From contig BQMJ01000014.1 in the NCBI GenBank assembly GCA_025991245.1, forward strand, positions 1 through 64,000: a stretch of DNA of 64,000 nt, given 5' to 3'. Below the pieces are notes generated by a model. It was not told the origin of the DNA, searched no databases, and saw only the letters and a program-made list of their open reading frames with translations. The first letter of the stretch is position 1. Each line of letters starts with the position of its first letter. The position numbers and the translations under genes were made by a program. This stretch comes from Galdieria partita. Taxonomy: Eukaryota; Rhodophyta; Bangiophyceae; Galdieriales; Galdieriaceae. Of this stretch, positions 24,450-35,999 are shown piece by piece.

Positions 24450-27069
24450 TCAGTTTAAAACAAGTTGACAAATTTCCTTGACGCGTGAAACAAGTTGATG
24501 AATACACAAGCCATCAATGGCAATGTATTCTCGTTGTTCCAAAGTATATTTGGTTTGTAACGCAGTCATCAATTCCATGCAGCTGGTAGAAGTATTCGAA
24601 CAAACAGAAGATAAGATTTGTTCCTGATTTTTGGGATTCCTTATATAGCGTTTGAATAGCTCAACATGTCCAGGTAAATTCTGCTCCAACAAACGCCAAA
24701 CACTCGACCAGGTATCTTTGATCGACTGAGGATCTATAGGAAAACTGTTTGGTGAATACGAATTGAAATTGGAAGATATTTCTTCTTCCACGTCAGTTGA
24801 TTCTTGTATCCTATTTTGTCCCACAGAATATTTCTTGTCAGTACTAGTTGAGAGATTCGTTTCCTGCCTAGATGATGACATATTCATTTCAGATAGCAGG
24901 GATAAAAGAGGTTCTAAAAAGGTTTTACAAAGAAACATAATATAACTAGAGCAAACTTTCTTCAACTCTGCTTCTAAACTGCGTTTGGAATCGTGAATAA
25001 CCTGTCGATGTGGTTCTTGCGCCAACATTTCATTCGTCGATGGAGTTCTCCAAATCATTCTCATCATCGAGTTTCTCAACTCGGAAAGATTAAGAAATTT
25101 TTCCTGATAAGAAAAATCTGCATCAAATGGTTGAATTTGTTCCCTTAAAACCCACAACTGACTCATTAGAAATAACATGGAATGCTCTTCCGAATTCTCA
25201 ATAGATAAAAACTGTTTCAACTGTTGAGAAGAAAGAATCAAAACGTTAACACATGAAGATACAGCCTCCTCAGCTAAACCAGAAAACACTTCAGCCGTCA
25301 TTCGTCGATAGAGCATGGCTAACAACTTTAAGGTACGATCTACTGGAGGATACCAACAGAAGAAAGGTAGAACAGCCTCTTTATAGTTGATGGCTCTCTT
25401 CGCTTCCAGTCGCTCTTCTCTTGGAGATTTGCATTCTTGAGACTCCAACGAAACAAAGAAACAGCACCGGTTCAAATCTTCTTGTGCAAAATTGTAGCTT
25501 TGGATCTCGTTTCGTATATAGATTTGAGTAAGATAGGTGATTCTCTCCTATAAACAATAATATGTCAAGCTAAATATTAATCGATAACTCATATACAATT
25601 ACCTGAGCGTCAGCAATGGCACGCTCAAGTATTTTTCGGGAACAACTCTTTGCAATATTGACATTTTCCGATGCCTTGTCTTGAGGTAAGATTTCCGACC
25701 TAAATATTTCAACTATATCAATCAATTGGGATAAATGTTTTTCTTCAACTATTCGAGGCCTCCATGTATAATAAAAATGAGATCCAAAAGCCTCCAACAT
25801 GGTGGAAAGATACTTTCCACAACTTTCATTCAATTCAAAATATGCCTCAAAGAGTTCTTGTTCCAATTGCAATAACTTGATCAACATACTACCACTATTT
25901 CTAGCCATTTGTGATATGTCCTATAAAAAAGTGTAAAAGACGACTTTCAGATGAAATAATCCATAAACTAACCTGAACTTTAAGAAAATCGTAAAAAGAA
26001 TGGAAAAATATCTGTTCTACGACCCTTTGCCTTTGCTTCAAATAAACGTCCTGACATTCCATCAAGGCTTTCTCTGATCCCTTTTGTAAGCGACTCTGAA
26101 TAATAACACTCAATGAGTTGCGATTGGATACGTCGTTATCAACTACTAGGCCATGACTGACTCGTGATTCTAATGCCACCATCCAATTTCTTGTTTTTGA
26201 ACAAGTTGACCGAAAATAACTGTACAAGGGAGAACTACGATGTAACTCTGAGTTTAAAAAACTCACTGTATTTTGTATATCCGAGGTCCAGTTTCTACAT
26301 GCCTATTGGAACATTGTATTGAGTCATGTTTCAATAACTGTATAGTAAAATAACTTGCCTGAAAGGTCTCAGCACAAGTATCGCTCATAAACGACTGAAA
26401 ATGATGGCGTATCTGATCGAACAACTCCAATTCTACGTCCACCAAGTTGACAATAAACTCGTCTCCTTCTGAAAGTTGCGCACTTGAAGCTATAACATTT
26501 TTTAAAGTATTTTCTACGTCTTTTAACCTTTGCCAAAACTCAGAATGGACGGGATTTAGCTTCTTTTGGCTCAAAAGCTGCATGACTGCTTCTAAATTCT
26601 CCAACGAGGACAAACGTTCGGACAGAACATGGAGTAACTCAGTAGAATAGCCATACTGCTCCATGGCAACACCCATATCTTTTAGAAAGCTTTCTAAACA
26701 AGTCTTCACAGCGTTTGTTTCATCTCCCAACACTTGCAACTGCTCTTTCAAGTTTCCAAGAATTTTACTCATTTCGTTGCATCTATTCATTTTCTGTTGG
26801 AGCTCATCTCTCTTCGTTAGTAATGGTCTACTCCCTCTTGAAGCAAGAAAATCACTAGCAGCTTTTAACCAGCACTGAAAATCTTCCAAGGTCTTAGTCT
26901 GCAGCAATTGATTGTTCAAAGCTTCCACCGTCACAGGTTTGTCAGCAGTTGTCCTAGTCTCCACTAAGAGTGAGTCATGACTTTGGTCCTTTTGACTGGA
27001 ATCGAAAGAGTCTCTTATATCATCTTGGAGTTTCCTTTGGATGGTGTCCAACGCGTTTTGTTGTTCCAT
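24450..27069 (-). CDS. COG3: Conserved oligomeric Golgi complex subunit 3
   Basis: Deduced complement(join(24450..25547, 25603..25920, 25973..26302, 26359..27069)), 818 aa, close to the usual 800-830. COG3/Sec34 is a core subunit of the lobe A tether that captures retrograde vesicles at the Golgi. Family landmarks in order: an N-terminal coiled coil with VTVEALNNQLLQTKTLEDFQ, LYSYFRSTCSKTRNW, YLKQRQRVVEQIFF, LFEAYFELNESCGKYL with FYYTWRPRIVEE, AQERITYLTQIYIRNEI across a splice join, and FFCWYPPVDRTLKLLAMLYR with MSQLWVLREQIQPFDADF. The first intron has a GC donor (CAGGCAAGT) and only that choice keeps frame. The start is uncertain. ATG 27069 is the first ATG in frame, yet the frame is open to 27102 behind an AG, so a short 5' exon may exist. 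Confidence 0.9.
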
Positions 27070-27339
27070 ACTTAACTGCAGCTCTTTCCAACCTCCTTGC
27101 AACTGAGAAAACCTTGTTCACCAGAAAACATAGTTTGTTCAATATGAAAGTTGAACAAAAGCTACGACTTACTCTTGGAAAGTGAAAGAATCCATATAAT
27201 ATATCGCTACCACAACGTTTCTCAAAGCTATAATGAAAATAGATATCTTTTAAAATGTAAATGAAATGACAATTATAAAAACTCAAAGAGTTGTTGCTTG
27301 ATATTAGAAAGCAAGTAAATATAGCTAATCATTGTATAG

Positions 27340-28725
27340 TCACTTTGAAAACCCTATAGGAATGCCAAGGTCTGAACTAACTATACAAAAACATTTGTAC
27401 ACATTCCCCATGCCATCACCACTTGAGACTAATCTCTTATAACCCTTATGAATATCGATAGCTTCCTTATCCGTCTTACTTGATAATAGCAGTTGAACAA
27501 CACGATACTCAATACCCATCGAAAGCAAAAACTGTCGTTGTAAAACAGGACCTAAACAAATAGGTACCCGAACTGGATTTCCTTGAGACTTTTTTATTGT
27601 TGGCGTTTGTTCATATGCCTTTCGAAAACTCAAGAAATTGACATCTGCACTCAAGTCTGCTTCACCGGGTTCTCTTAGAACAGGAACAAACTCATGAGAA
27701 CGAATGGCACGTAAACTATCACTGATATGTTGATTGGCTCCATAATCGATAGCAAGAAATGCACCTGATGACTGAGTCAATCGTGTCGTTATAAATTGTA
27801 CAATGGATAAACTTTGTGGACTCAATTCAACTCCTTGCCTTATTACAGAATCTTCTATTTCATCATTAGTATTTGTATGATAACCTAAAAAATCCAAAAA
27901 TACTCGAGAAGCAGTGGTTGGACCACCAGAAAGAACAAAACGAAAATGAAAAGGCTCCTCTTCCCGAGTTTCAATGTCGACTAGTTTTTCTTGCCAGCAA
28001 TTGTCTCTCCATACAAACTGATGAATAGGTAAAGCATCAAAAAACTCTTGGGCTACAATGAAGAATGATCCATCACTGGGTACTTCATCTATATTTCTAT
28101 GCCAAGACAAACTGAGTCCTTTCTAAGTCAGGGTCAAAAGTCACAACCAAAACAACCAAAAGTATTTTCTTCTTACTTGTTCATATCTTGCAAGTGTCAG
28201 TTGTTGCTGTTTCATAAATGCAGGACTGGTCTCTACGAGATGAACTGTCACATGGCGATACAACCAGGGAAACTGCGCCAAGGTTCGAAGCATATCATCC
28301 ATAAGTGTACCAATACCAGGACCCAACTCAACCAATCGAAAAGGTTTTGACAACCGACAATATCTTTCTTCAACTAAGGAAACAAACCAAAGTCCCACCA
28401 TTTCTCCAAAAGTTTGACTTATTTCTGGCGCAGTAACAAAGTCCCCATGCCTTCCTAATACTGTTTCTTTCATATAATATCCATAACGAGGATGTTGCAA
28501 ACATTCTTTCATAAACTCTGCTACAGTTATGGCTCCCTTTGCAGCGATATTTTGTTGCAAAACTTCTCCAAGTCTCGTCAGAGAAACTTTTTTTTCAAAT
28601 GTAGAATATTTCGATACACTTGCGTAGCTTATAGTAAAAACTTGGTTATGATAATAGAACAATCCACAACATGGCAAAGCTTTTCTAAAACAACGCACCC
28701 ATAGACGACGTACAACTCCATTCAT
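27340..28725 (-). CDS. NDUFAF7: NDUFAF7-type mitochondrial protein arginine methyltransferase
   Basis: Deduced complement(join(27340..28122, 28177..28725)), 443 aa, one 54-nt intron. This MidA/NDUFAF7 family dimethylates a complex I subunit (NDUFS2 in animals) early in complex I assembly. Visible signatures are HPRYGYYM, GDFVTAPEISQTFGEMVGLW, the SAM-binding VELGPGIGTLMDDMLR, VETSPAFMKQQQ, and EFFDALPIHQFVW, then FLAIDYGANQH and a PGEADLSADVNF segment. The N-terminal 45 residues (VRRLWVRCFRKALP) are basic without acids, a likely mitochondrial presequence. It is head-to-head with the pyruvate dehydrogenase kinase gene, 72 bp between start codons. Confidence 0.93.
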
Positions 28726-28797
28726 GTCTTTCGCTTCTGTGCTTCATTTCTACACTTTTGAATGATAAACCCTAGTTGAAGTTTGGAAATACAACTT

Positions 28798-30119
28798 ATG
28801 CAGAAATATCAGAGTTTTCAATGTTTTTGTTCTCGTTTTCAGTGTGTTTGGAGGAATCTAACGACTGTTTCGAAAGCCTCTTTAATAGTTGGTAAGCCAC
28901 GTTATATTGACGCTCAAGGCAACGATGCTACACAACCTTCAAACTTGGAACACGTAAAGGCTTTTGCTAGTAGAAAGCCTTCTCCAGTTACTCTAAAGCG
29001 TCTCTTTGAATTCGGTTCAGATCCCAGTCCTAAAAAGCTACTTACTGCAGCTCAGTTATTACACCGAGAGTTACCCTGTAGACTTGCTAGAAGAGTTATT
29101 CAGTTGGCTTCTCTTCCTTATGGACTATCAGATATGCCGTCAGTGAAAACAGTAAAGGACATGTACGAACGCTCTTTCTTAGATATGATTCAGTTTCCGA
29201 AGCCTTTAGATGAAGAGGAAGAACTAATATTTACTGAACTGATTCGAAGGATAAGACAGCGACATGATAATGTGGTCAAACTGATTGCAAAAGGTATTCT
29301 AGAGCTGAAGCGATATTGTGGTAAAGGAACAGAAGATATTTCTATTCACGACTTTTTGGATCGTTTTTACATGTCACGCATCGGAATTCGATTTCTCATA
29401 AGTCAACATATAGCAATGCATGAACCTCGAGAAGGTTATGTAGGAGTCATAAATGCACGTTGCCGTCCAGCAGATGTGGCAGAAGATGCAGCCAATGTGG
29501 CAAAAAGTATTGCATATCGACATTATGGTGAAGCACCAGATATTCAATTACTTGGAAATATTTCACTCTCTTTTCCTTACATTGAAGGTCATTTGCATCA
29601 CATGTTTTTTGAATTGTTGAAAAACTCTCTTAGAGCAACTATCGGTAAGTATTTTATTTTAAGAATGAGATAATTCATACAATGATTACGTTTAGAATAT
29701 CATCGGGACTCGGATATTTTTCCACCGGTGAAGATTATTATAGCAGATGGTCAAGAAGATGTCACAGTCAAGATTTCCGATGAAGGCGGTGGAATTCCTC
29801 GTTCTGCTATGAATAAGATATGGACTTATATGTTTACTACTGTTGATATTCCACCAGAGCGCGTTTTAGAAGCGACGGATGGGGGAGCATATAAAGGTCC
29901 TGATGCTGACCCTATTGCAGGTTTAGGTTATGGACTCCCTCTTTCCAGATTGTATGGTAAGTTCAAAGATAGAGAAGATAAATTTTTCTAACTATTGTAT
30001 TTGTTGATATAGCCAGATACTTTGGTGGAGAACTAAGTGTTATGAGTATGGAAGGATATGGAACGGATGCTTACTTGCACATTTGTAAACTTGGCGATAA
30101 AGAAGAATCTTTGGTTTAA
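28798..30119 (+). CDS. Pyruvate dehydrogenase kinase (mitochondrial GHKL kinase)
   Basis: Deduced join(28798..29644, 29696..29956, 30013..30119), 404 aa, introns 51 and 56 nt. It phosphorylates the E1 alpha subunit and switches off the pyruvate dehydrogenase complex in the matrix. Family traits: SFLDMIQFPKP in the regulatory four-helix part, the conserved HDNVVKLIAKG helix, the N box ELLKNSLRATIE formed across the first splice, the G1 box DEGGGIPRSAMNKIW, YMFTT, and the G2 box GLGYGLPLSRLYARYFGGELSV with MEGYGTDAYLHI formed across the second. The YARYFGG and MEGYGTDA end fits PDK better than the branched-chain kinase BCKDK. The N-terminus is basic and likely a presequence. SDHA follows on the same strand after 98 bp. 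Confidence 0.92.
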
Positions 30120-30217
30120 TTTCTTTCCATCTGACGATTGAACATTGTGTGATGATTGTTTTCTGTTGCTCTTCTCATTGACAAGGTCACAAGTTGCCCG
30201 TTTTTATGGTGTAAAAA

Positions 30218-32299
30218 ATGAAGTGGTATCATTATATATATAAAGAAGTTTCCCAATCTTGGAAACACTCTTTAGCAATAAAGGATTTCTCTTGCGTTTC
30301 TCGTTCCAGGAGAGGATTGAAGACAACTTCTGTGACTCGTTCTGGTTCAGATAAAGATAATTCACAGTCCAGTTTTCCTCGAAAGTCTTACGCCATCGTC
30401 GATCATACTTATGATGGTAAGTTTATGGATATGGTTAAAGGGTCTATATTGACTATTTGTTCCAAGCTGTGGTAGTGGGTGCTGGAGGGGCAGGACTAAG
30501 AGCAACTATTGGACTTTGTGAAGCAGGATTAAAAGCCGCGTGCATAACAAAGCTATTTCCTACTCGTTCTCATACAGTTGCCGCTCAAGGAGGAATCAAC
30601 GCTGCATTAGGAAATATGACCGAAGATGACTGGAGATGGCATATGTATGATACAGTCAAGGGTTCTGATTGGCTAGGAGATCAAGATGCTATTCACTATA
30701 TGTGTCGTGAAGCTCCAGCTACAGTTATTGAATTGGAACACTATGGACTTCCATTTTCTAGGACACAAGAGGGGAAGATATATCAACGTGCCTTTGGTGG
30801 ACAATCCTTGAAATTTGGCAAGGGTGGTCAAGCCTTTCGTTGTGCAGCAGCAGCAGATAGAACGGGACACGCTTTATTGCATACACTCTATGGTCAAGCC
30901 CTGAAACATAATGCTACGTTCTTTGTAGAGTACTTTGCGTTGGATTTAATTATGGACAACGAAGGCGTATGTCGAGGAGTTATTGCATTATGTTTGGAAG
31001 ATGGCACAATTCATCGTTTCCGTTCCAATGCAACTATTCTGTGTACCGGAGGTTACGGAAAGGCTTATTTTTCAGCTACTTCAGCACATACTTGCACAGG
31101 TGATGGAAATGCAATGGTTGCTAGAGCTGGTTTACCCTTACAAGACTTGGAGTTTGTTCAGTTTCATCCAACAGGTATATATGGAGCCGGATGTTTGATT
31201 ACAGAAGGCTGTCGTGGAGAGGGTGGTTACTTGACCAATTCGAATGGAGAGCGATTTATGGAGCGATATGCCCCTTCTGCAAAGGTAAAGTTATTCAATG
31301 TGTGTATTCAATGCGTTAAAGTTGTGTTAGGATCTTGCTTCACGTGATGTAGTGTCTCGGTCTATGACAATAGAAATTCGAGAAGGAAGAGGAGTGGGCC
31401 CTCTAAAGGATCATATACATCTCCATTTAGAACATTTACCTCCTGATGTGATCCATGAACGCTTGCCAGGTATTACAGAAACAGCCAAAATTTTTGCTGG
31501 TGTCGATGTTACAAAAGAACCTATTCCAGTTCTTCCAACCGTGCACTATAATATGGGCGGTATTCCAACCAATTGGAGAGGACAAGTTGTTACTATGAAA
31601 GATGGAAATCCAAATCATGTTGTTCCAGGTTTGTATGCAGCAGGAGAAGCGGCATGTGCTTCAGTCCATGGTGCCAACAGATTGGGAGCTAACTCTTTAC
31701 TCGATATTGTAGTGTTTGGTAGAGCTTGTGCCCGAACAGTGGCAGATTTATATCGGCCTGGTCAAACGCAGCCACCTTTACCAAAAGATGCCGGTGAAGA
31801 GTCAATAGCAAGATTGGATCAATATCGTCATTCAAATGGCAGCCTTCAGACTAGTGAAATTCGTCTTCATATGCAAAGAACTATGCAAAATCATGCTTCA
31901 GTATTCCGCACTGCTCAAGTGTTACAAGAAGGGTGCAAGATAATGAATGAATGTTATGAGTCTCTTCAAGATGTCAAGATTTCAGACCGTTCCATGATAT
32001 TCAATACTGACTTGGTGGAGACTTTGGAACTGGAAAACTTGTTGCAAAATGCTTTGATTACGATATATGGAGCAGAAGCTCGTCATGAAAGTAGAGGTGC
32101 TCATTCAAGAGAAGATTATCCCAAGAGAGATGACAATAATTGGATGAAACACACTCTTGGTTGGATTTCTTCACCTAGATTGCCTCTTACTTCTGAAGGA
32201 GAAAAGTCATATGTACGTTTGGATTATCGTCCAGTGATATCCGAAACATTAGATGCTGCAGAACAAGAATCTTTTCCTCCGGCTCAGAGAGTTTATTAG
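30218..32299 (+). CDS. SDHA: Succinate dehydrogenase flavoprotein subunit (complex II)
   Basis: Deduced join(30218..30416, 30467..31284, 31331..32299), 661 aa, introns 50 and 46 nt. It oxidises succinate to fumarate in complex II with covalently bound FAD. Seen: [20 protein letters not shown] dinucleotide fold across the first join, [18 protein letters not shown] with the FAD-linking histidine, [42 protein letters not shown], and [19 protein letters not shown]. The C-terminus [20 protein letters not shown] and RPVISETL is canonical. The first 60 residues are basic and serine-rich, a mitochondrial presequence. No catalytic residue appears missing. Confidence 0.97.
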
Positions 32300-32380
32300 A
32301 AGAAGACATTATTGATTTTGTCTGTTTTTATTCAAAATAAATATTTTAAAGGCTCTTCGGGTTGGATAGAACATTATTCC

Positions 32381-33340
32381 ATGTCATTCATTTGCAAATC
32401 CAGTTATGTGTTACGTCGCTCTCTTGATAAAGTTCGTACTGCATTATCGTCAAAACGTTGGAAAAGTATTGCTCAAACTACACTGAAGAAAGCCAGTCCA
32501 AGTGGTAGAGGAGTACGGAGTCGTCTTCGTCGAACCCCTATCGATCCAAAGATATTAGAGACAATTAACGAACTGGAAGTTTGTAGTCCAAGACGTCGTC
32601 GTACTGAATATCCCGACCAAGAACGTTTTTCCGGTCGCGTTTTTCAAGTATGGTCAAGAGGCGGTGAATTATACAAAAGAGCACGTGTTCCAGAGGAATT
32701 TCCTGAAGCAATTCTACCTGAAGTTGCTTTAATCGGAAGAAGCAACGTTGGCAAGTCTTGTCTTGTCAATTCTTTGGTTGGCGGAACCAAGTCACGTTAC
32801 TTGGCGGAGACGAAGGACTTTCCTGGTACTACTAGAGAACTTGGCTTTTATGTTCTACGTTCTGGGTTTTTGAGTGTCGTAGACTTACCAGGATATGGTT
32901 TTGCCTTTGCAGAAGAACAAGAAAAGAAACAGTGGCTAGAAACAGTAAAGGAGTATTTACAACAAAGAAAGACACTCAAAAGACTTTTAATTTTACTGGA
33001 TGCCAGACATGGTATTATGAAGGCAGATAGAGATATGTTGCAATTTTTTAAAAGATGCAAAGTGAAATCCCAATTCGTGTTGAACAAATGCGACTTGGTG
33101 AAAGATGATGAATTGGCAAGAAGAATTTACATGATTCGTGAAGAAATATCGTCGGGTGTTTATAAGCGAATATTAAAGAATGTCATGATGACAAGCTCGC
33201 ATACTCGAGCTGGCGCATTTACTTTACAGGCAGAACTGACGGGCTTAGCTCTTCGACCATCTCAAAGACATAGACTCAAGCTAGATTTAGCCACAAGAGG
33301 AAATGTTCCTGATGCTATTCGTCGAGCTCTCAAATCATAA
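32381..33340 (+). CDS. EngB/YihA-family ribosome-biogenesis GTPase, organellar
   Basis: Single exon, 319 aa from ATG 32381 (MSFICKSSYVLRRSL). The bacterial family helps assemble the large ribosomal subunit; eukaryotic copies act in mitochondria or plastids. G motifs: G1 EVALIGRSNVGKSCLVN, G2 region KDFPGTTREL, G3 VVDLPGYGFA, G4 LNKCDLV, G5-like MTSSHTRAG. These fit EngB rather than Era or Obg. The N-terminal 95 residues are arginine-rich (RGVRSRLRRTP, CSPRRRRTEY) and include a probable targeting peptide. Which organelle is not decided by sequence, though the flanking genes are mitochondrial. It ends 35 bp before the convergent kinesin-like gene. Confidence 0.9.
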   Translation: MSFICKSSYVLRRSLDKVRTALSSKRWKSIAQTTLKKASPSGRGVRSRLRRTPIDPKILETINELEVCSPRRRRTEYPDQERFSGRVFQVWSRGGELYKRARVPEEFPEAILPEVALIGRSNVGKSCLVNSLVGGTKSRYLAETKDFPGTTRELGFYVLRSGFLSVVDLPGYGFAFAEEQEKKQWLETVKEYLQQRKTLKRLLILLDARHGIMKADRDMLQFFKRCKVKSQFVLNKCDLVKDDELARRIYMIREEISSGVYKRILKNVMMTSSHTRAGAFTLQAELTGLALRPSQRHRLKLDLATRGNVPDAIRRALKS

Positions 33341-33375
33341 ATTGTAAAGATCCTAAGAGTAGTTCTTGAACAACA

Positions 33376-35814
33376 CTATCTGTGACCAGTTGACTTTCCT
33401 TGGACAACTTCGCAACAACTGAGTTTCTGTCCGAGGTTGAGAAGTTGTAATGTATTTTGAATGTTTCTGGTGGTTTTTGGTACTTGAAGAATGCTGAGAA
33501 GTTTAGGATTATCATTCAGGCACTCAAATATTTTGTTAGTAAGAATACATGTCGATGAACGCGAAAAGACAGACTTTTCTCTATTCGCTAATTGAGTCAG
33601 GAGCTGTAAAAAGGAAAAAAAATTCTCATCCGTTTCATTTGTTTGCAAAGTTTCGCTGTTGTACATATCCGGCATTTGTAAATGAACGTAGGTTATACTG
33701 CTCTGCGTGTTGGAAGAATGCAAGGATTTGTCCTTGACGCGTATCCTGAAAACGTAATGACCTAATTGAGATTGCACTTTTTGAAAATCTAGGCGAGAGA
33801 CTATCGAATCTTGAAGTTGCATCTCATTTGATATTTCTATTGCCGTCAAAGCGTTTTCTTTGTTTGTATCATCTTGTCTGTTTTCTGATTGCACTGTACC
33901 ATTAGCATCCGTCGTAGATGAGCTGAACATATCTTCAAGTTCTTGCTTCCAAACTCGGAAGAATTCGACTACAAGAGCAAATCTGGAGCCAGAGTTTTCA
34001 TTAATGCTTTCCAACAAATGCAAAAGAGTCAGAAATGATAATCCTGCGTTCATATCAAAGAACATTTTACGCTGATGAGTATGTGTTGAGTAGCCAAAGA
34101 TACAAACATTTCTTTCTTTCCAAAGTTGATCAACGAAAGCAATGCAGTGTCGAAAGATCTGGCTGTTGGAAATGTTAGTATCGAAAACTTGGTCAAAAGG
34201 AAATATGCAACTCGATAGTTCCTCCGAATCTCGAACTTTTCTTGCGAGGACTTCGGAGTTTTGACGCTCCAGTATCAGTTTTTGAAGCGAGTCAACTGTT
34301 GGCTCCTCAACTGACTCGCAGTCATCCAGTTTGCAGAAAACTTGCATATTGGGGCGCATTTCGTAAACTTTCCTTTGAAGGTCGTCATGAATTGTGCCGT
34401 TTTTAAGTCTTTGTTCTTTCATTTCGTCAATAATAGTTTGCTGTCTATGCGTTCTCTCCTGCAGTGTACATAATTTTTGCTGCTCGATCAGGTGGACATT
34501 TCGTTCTTCTTCTAGTCGGAGTTCTAGCGTAGACAATTTGTTCCGAAGGGACACCAATAAAGTATGTTGTTGTTCTACAGAAGAATCAAAATATTCAGCA
34601 TCTCTATCTTTCTTTTTTATAGCTTGTTGCAGTTGTTCGTTCCTTTCTTTCGCCTCGTCCAATTGACTTTGAATGGAAGACAAATTTTTCTTTTCAGTAA
34701 ACAAAGTTCTTTCAGAAGAATTTCGAAGTGTTTCTAAAGCATCTTCCTTTGTTTTATATTCATTCTCCTTTAAGGAAAGCTTGACTCTGCAATCATTTAT
34801 GGTTTCTTCCACAGCACTTATCTCCTTCCTTAACTGATCGACTTCCTTTTCCAAGTGCTGTTTTCGTTGTGGATAACTCTCTTCTTGAAATTGCAAGTCT
34901 GCAATTTCCTTCTCTATCGCACTTTTTCGGTCTTCCGTCTCATGAATTTCTTTTTGCTGTTTACGACAATCTGCTTCGAGTTTATCTAGTTCTTGAATTA
35001 TTTTTTCTCTTTCGCATTCTTGTTCTGACAACAGCATCAAATATTCGTCTTTCTGTTTCTTCAGCTTTGCAATTTCCTTCTGCAAGTTTCCTTCCTTGGT
35101 GGTCAATTCTTCCACGTTATAGAGTTCATCTTGGGTTTCAGATTTTTTTAGTTGTATTTGTTTTTGTAATGAAAGCTGTTCTTCATAAATATTATTTAGA
35201 ATAACTTTTTGTTCCTCGATACGACTGTGCACAGATTGAATCTTCGCCTCTTCCAGTTGAATTTGACCTTGAACAACTGACTTTTCCACTTTGAGCTCGT
35301 CTAACTGTCTTTCCTGTTCCTTTTTGTTTTGTTGGATAGTTTCAAGCTCGTTCGTTGCAAGGAACAATTCGTCCTCCAAGTTCTCAATTGTCCTTTCAGT
35401 TTCTGAAATCCGGTCTTTTATGTTTTTTATATTCTTCATCAAACTATCCATTTGTTGTTGATATTGGAGTTGTTGTTGTTCATAGGACTTGGTGGTTAGT
35501 TCAACTTGTTCAATCTTCGATTCTTGTCGTTCCAATCTCTCTCGAACTTTTCTCAGTGGGTTATCCTTGTCCTGACTTGCTCTACAAGCTATATTTGGTT
35601 TCACTGTCTTCCATGTAGGGACAGAAGAGTTTTTCGAGGTTGTTTCAAGGTTTGTTTCCTTGTTTTGTAATATTTCTTCATTAGATATCTCTTTTAGAGG
35701 TTTTTCTCTTTGTATATTATCATGTTCTCGAGATATTGCAGTACGGTTGCGTGTAACCAAAGTCGGTTTAGGTATTTTCGACTTGGTCAGAGCGTTTACT
35801 CTTCTGTTTGCCAT
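33376..35814 (-). CDS. Kinesin-14-like protein with a degenerate, nucleotide-site-less motor
   Basis: Single exon, 812 aa from ATG 35814 (MANRRVNALTKSK). Residues about 75-475 are one long heptad-rich coiled coil. The C-terminal third follows kinesin motor order. A neck-like VYEMRPNMQVFCKL near 485 corresponds to the GNIRVFCRVRP start. FPFDQVFDTNISNSQIF matches the FxFDxVF strand. CIFGYSTHTHQRKMFF (about 568-583) sits where the P-loop should be. ITYVHLQMPDMYNS (about 700) sits where switch II DLAGSE should be. The final FLQLLTQLANREKSVFSRSS..NTLQLLNLGQKL follows LSALGDVISAL..TLRFA. No Walker A, NxxSSR or DLAGSE remains. The layout recalls yeast Vik1/Cik1, which lost nucleotide binding and partner Kar3. 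The family call is from pattern, not search. Confidence 0.7.
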   Translation of the reverse strand: MANRRVNALTKSKIPKPTLVTRNRTAISREHDNIQREKPLKEISNEEILQNKETNLETTSKNSSVPTWKTVKPNIACRASQDKDNPLRKVRERLERQESKIEQVELTTKSYEQQQLQYQQQMDSLMKNIKNIKDRISETERTIENLEDELFLATNELETIQQNKKEQERQLDELKVEKSVVQGQIQLEEAKIQSVHSRIEEQKVILNNIYEEQLSLQKQIQLKKSETQDELYNVEELTTKEGNLQKEIAKLKKQKDEYLMLLSEQECEREKIIQELDKLEADCRKQQKEIHETEDRKSAIEKEIADLQFQEESYPQRKQHLEKEVDQLRKEISAVEETINDCRVKLSLKENEYKTKEDALETLRNSSERTLFTEKKNLSSIQSQLDEAKERNEQLQQAIKKKDRDAEYFDSSVEQQHTLLVSLRNKLSTLELRLEEERNVHLIEQQKLCTLQERTHRQQTIIDEMKEQRLKNGTIHDDLQRKVYEMRPNMQVFCKLDDCESVEEPTVDSLQKLILERQNSEVLARKVRDSEELSSCIFPFDQVFDTNISNSQIFRHCIAFVDQLWKERNVCIFGYSTHTHQRKMFFDMNAGLSFLTLLHLLESINENSGSRFALVVEFFRVWKQELEDMFSSSTTDANGTVQSENRQDDTNKENALTAIEISNEMQLQDSIVSRLDFQKVQSQLGHYVFRIRVKDKSLHSSNTQSSITYVHLQMPDMYNSETLQTNETDENFFSFLQLLTQLANREKSVFSRSSTCILTNKIFECLNDNPKLLSILQVPKTTRNIQNTLQLLNLGQKLSCCEVVQGKSTGHR

Positions 35815-35999
35815 GAATAGATATGGATCAAAGACAGAAGAATTCAAGGCGGGTACTTTTGAAATTTAAAAATAAAGCGCAATTCTTTCCTTGACTGAAG
35901 CAAAAAGGGGGCATTAGAGTTTATCTTTAGAGGATACGATTTTATTACTGTCTGATAATGTTATCCTACTCGTTCTTGTATGTACAAGTTCGGTAAAAG

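Noticed and set aside
28798-30119. Branched-chain ketoacid dehydrogenase kinase
   Set aside because: The YARYFGG and MEGYGTDA endings and the YMFTT lid fit pyruvate dehydrogenase kinase better.
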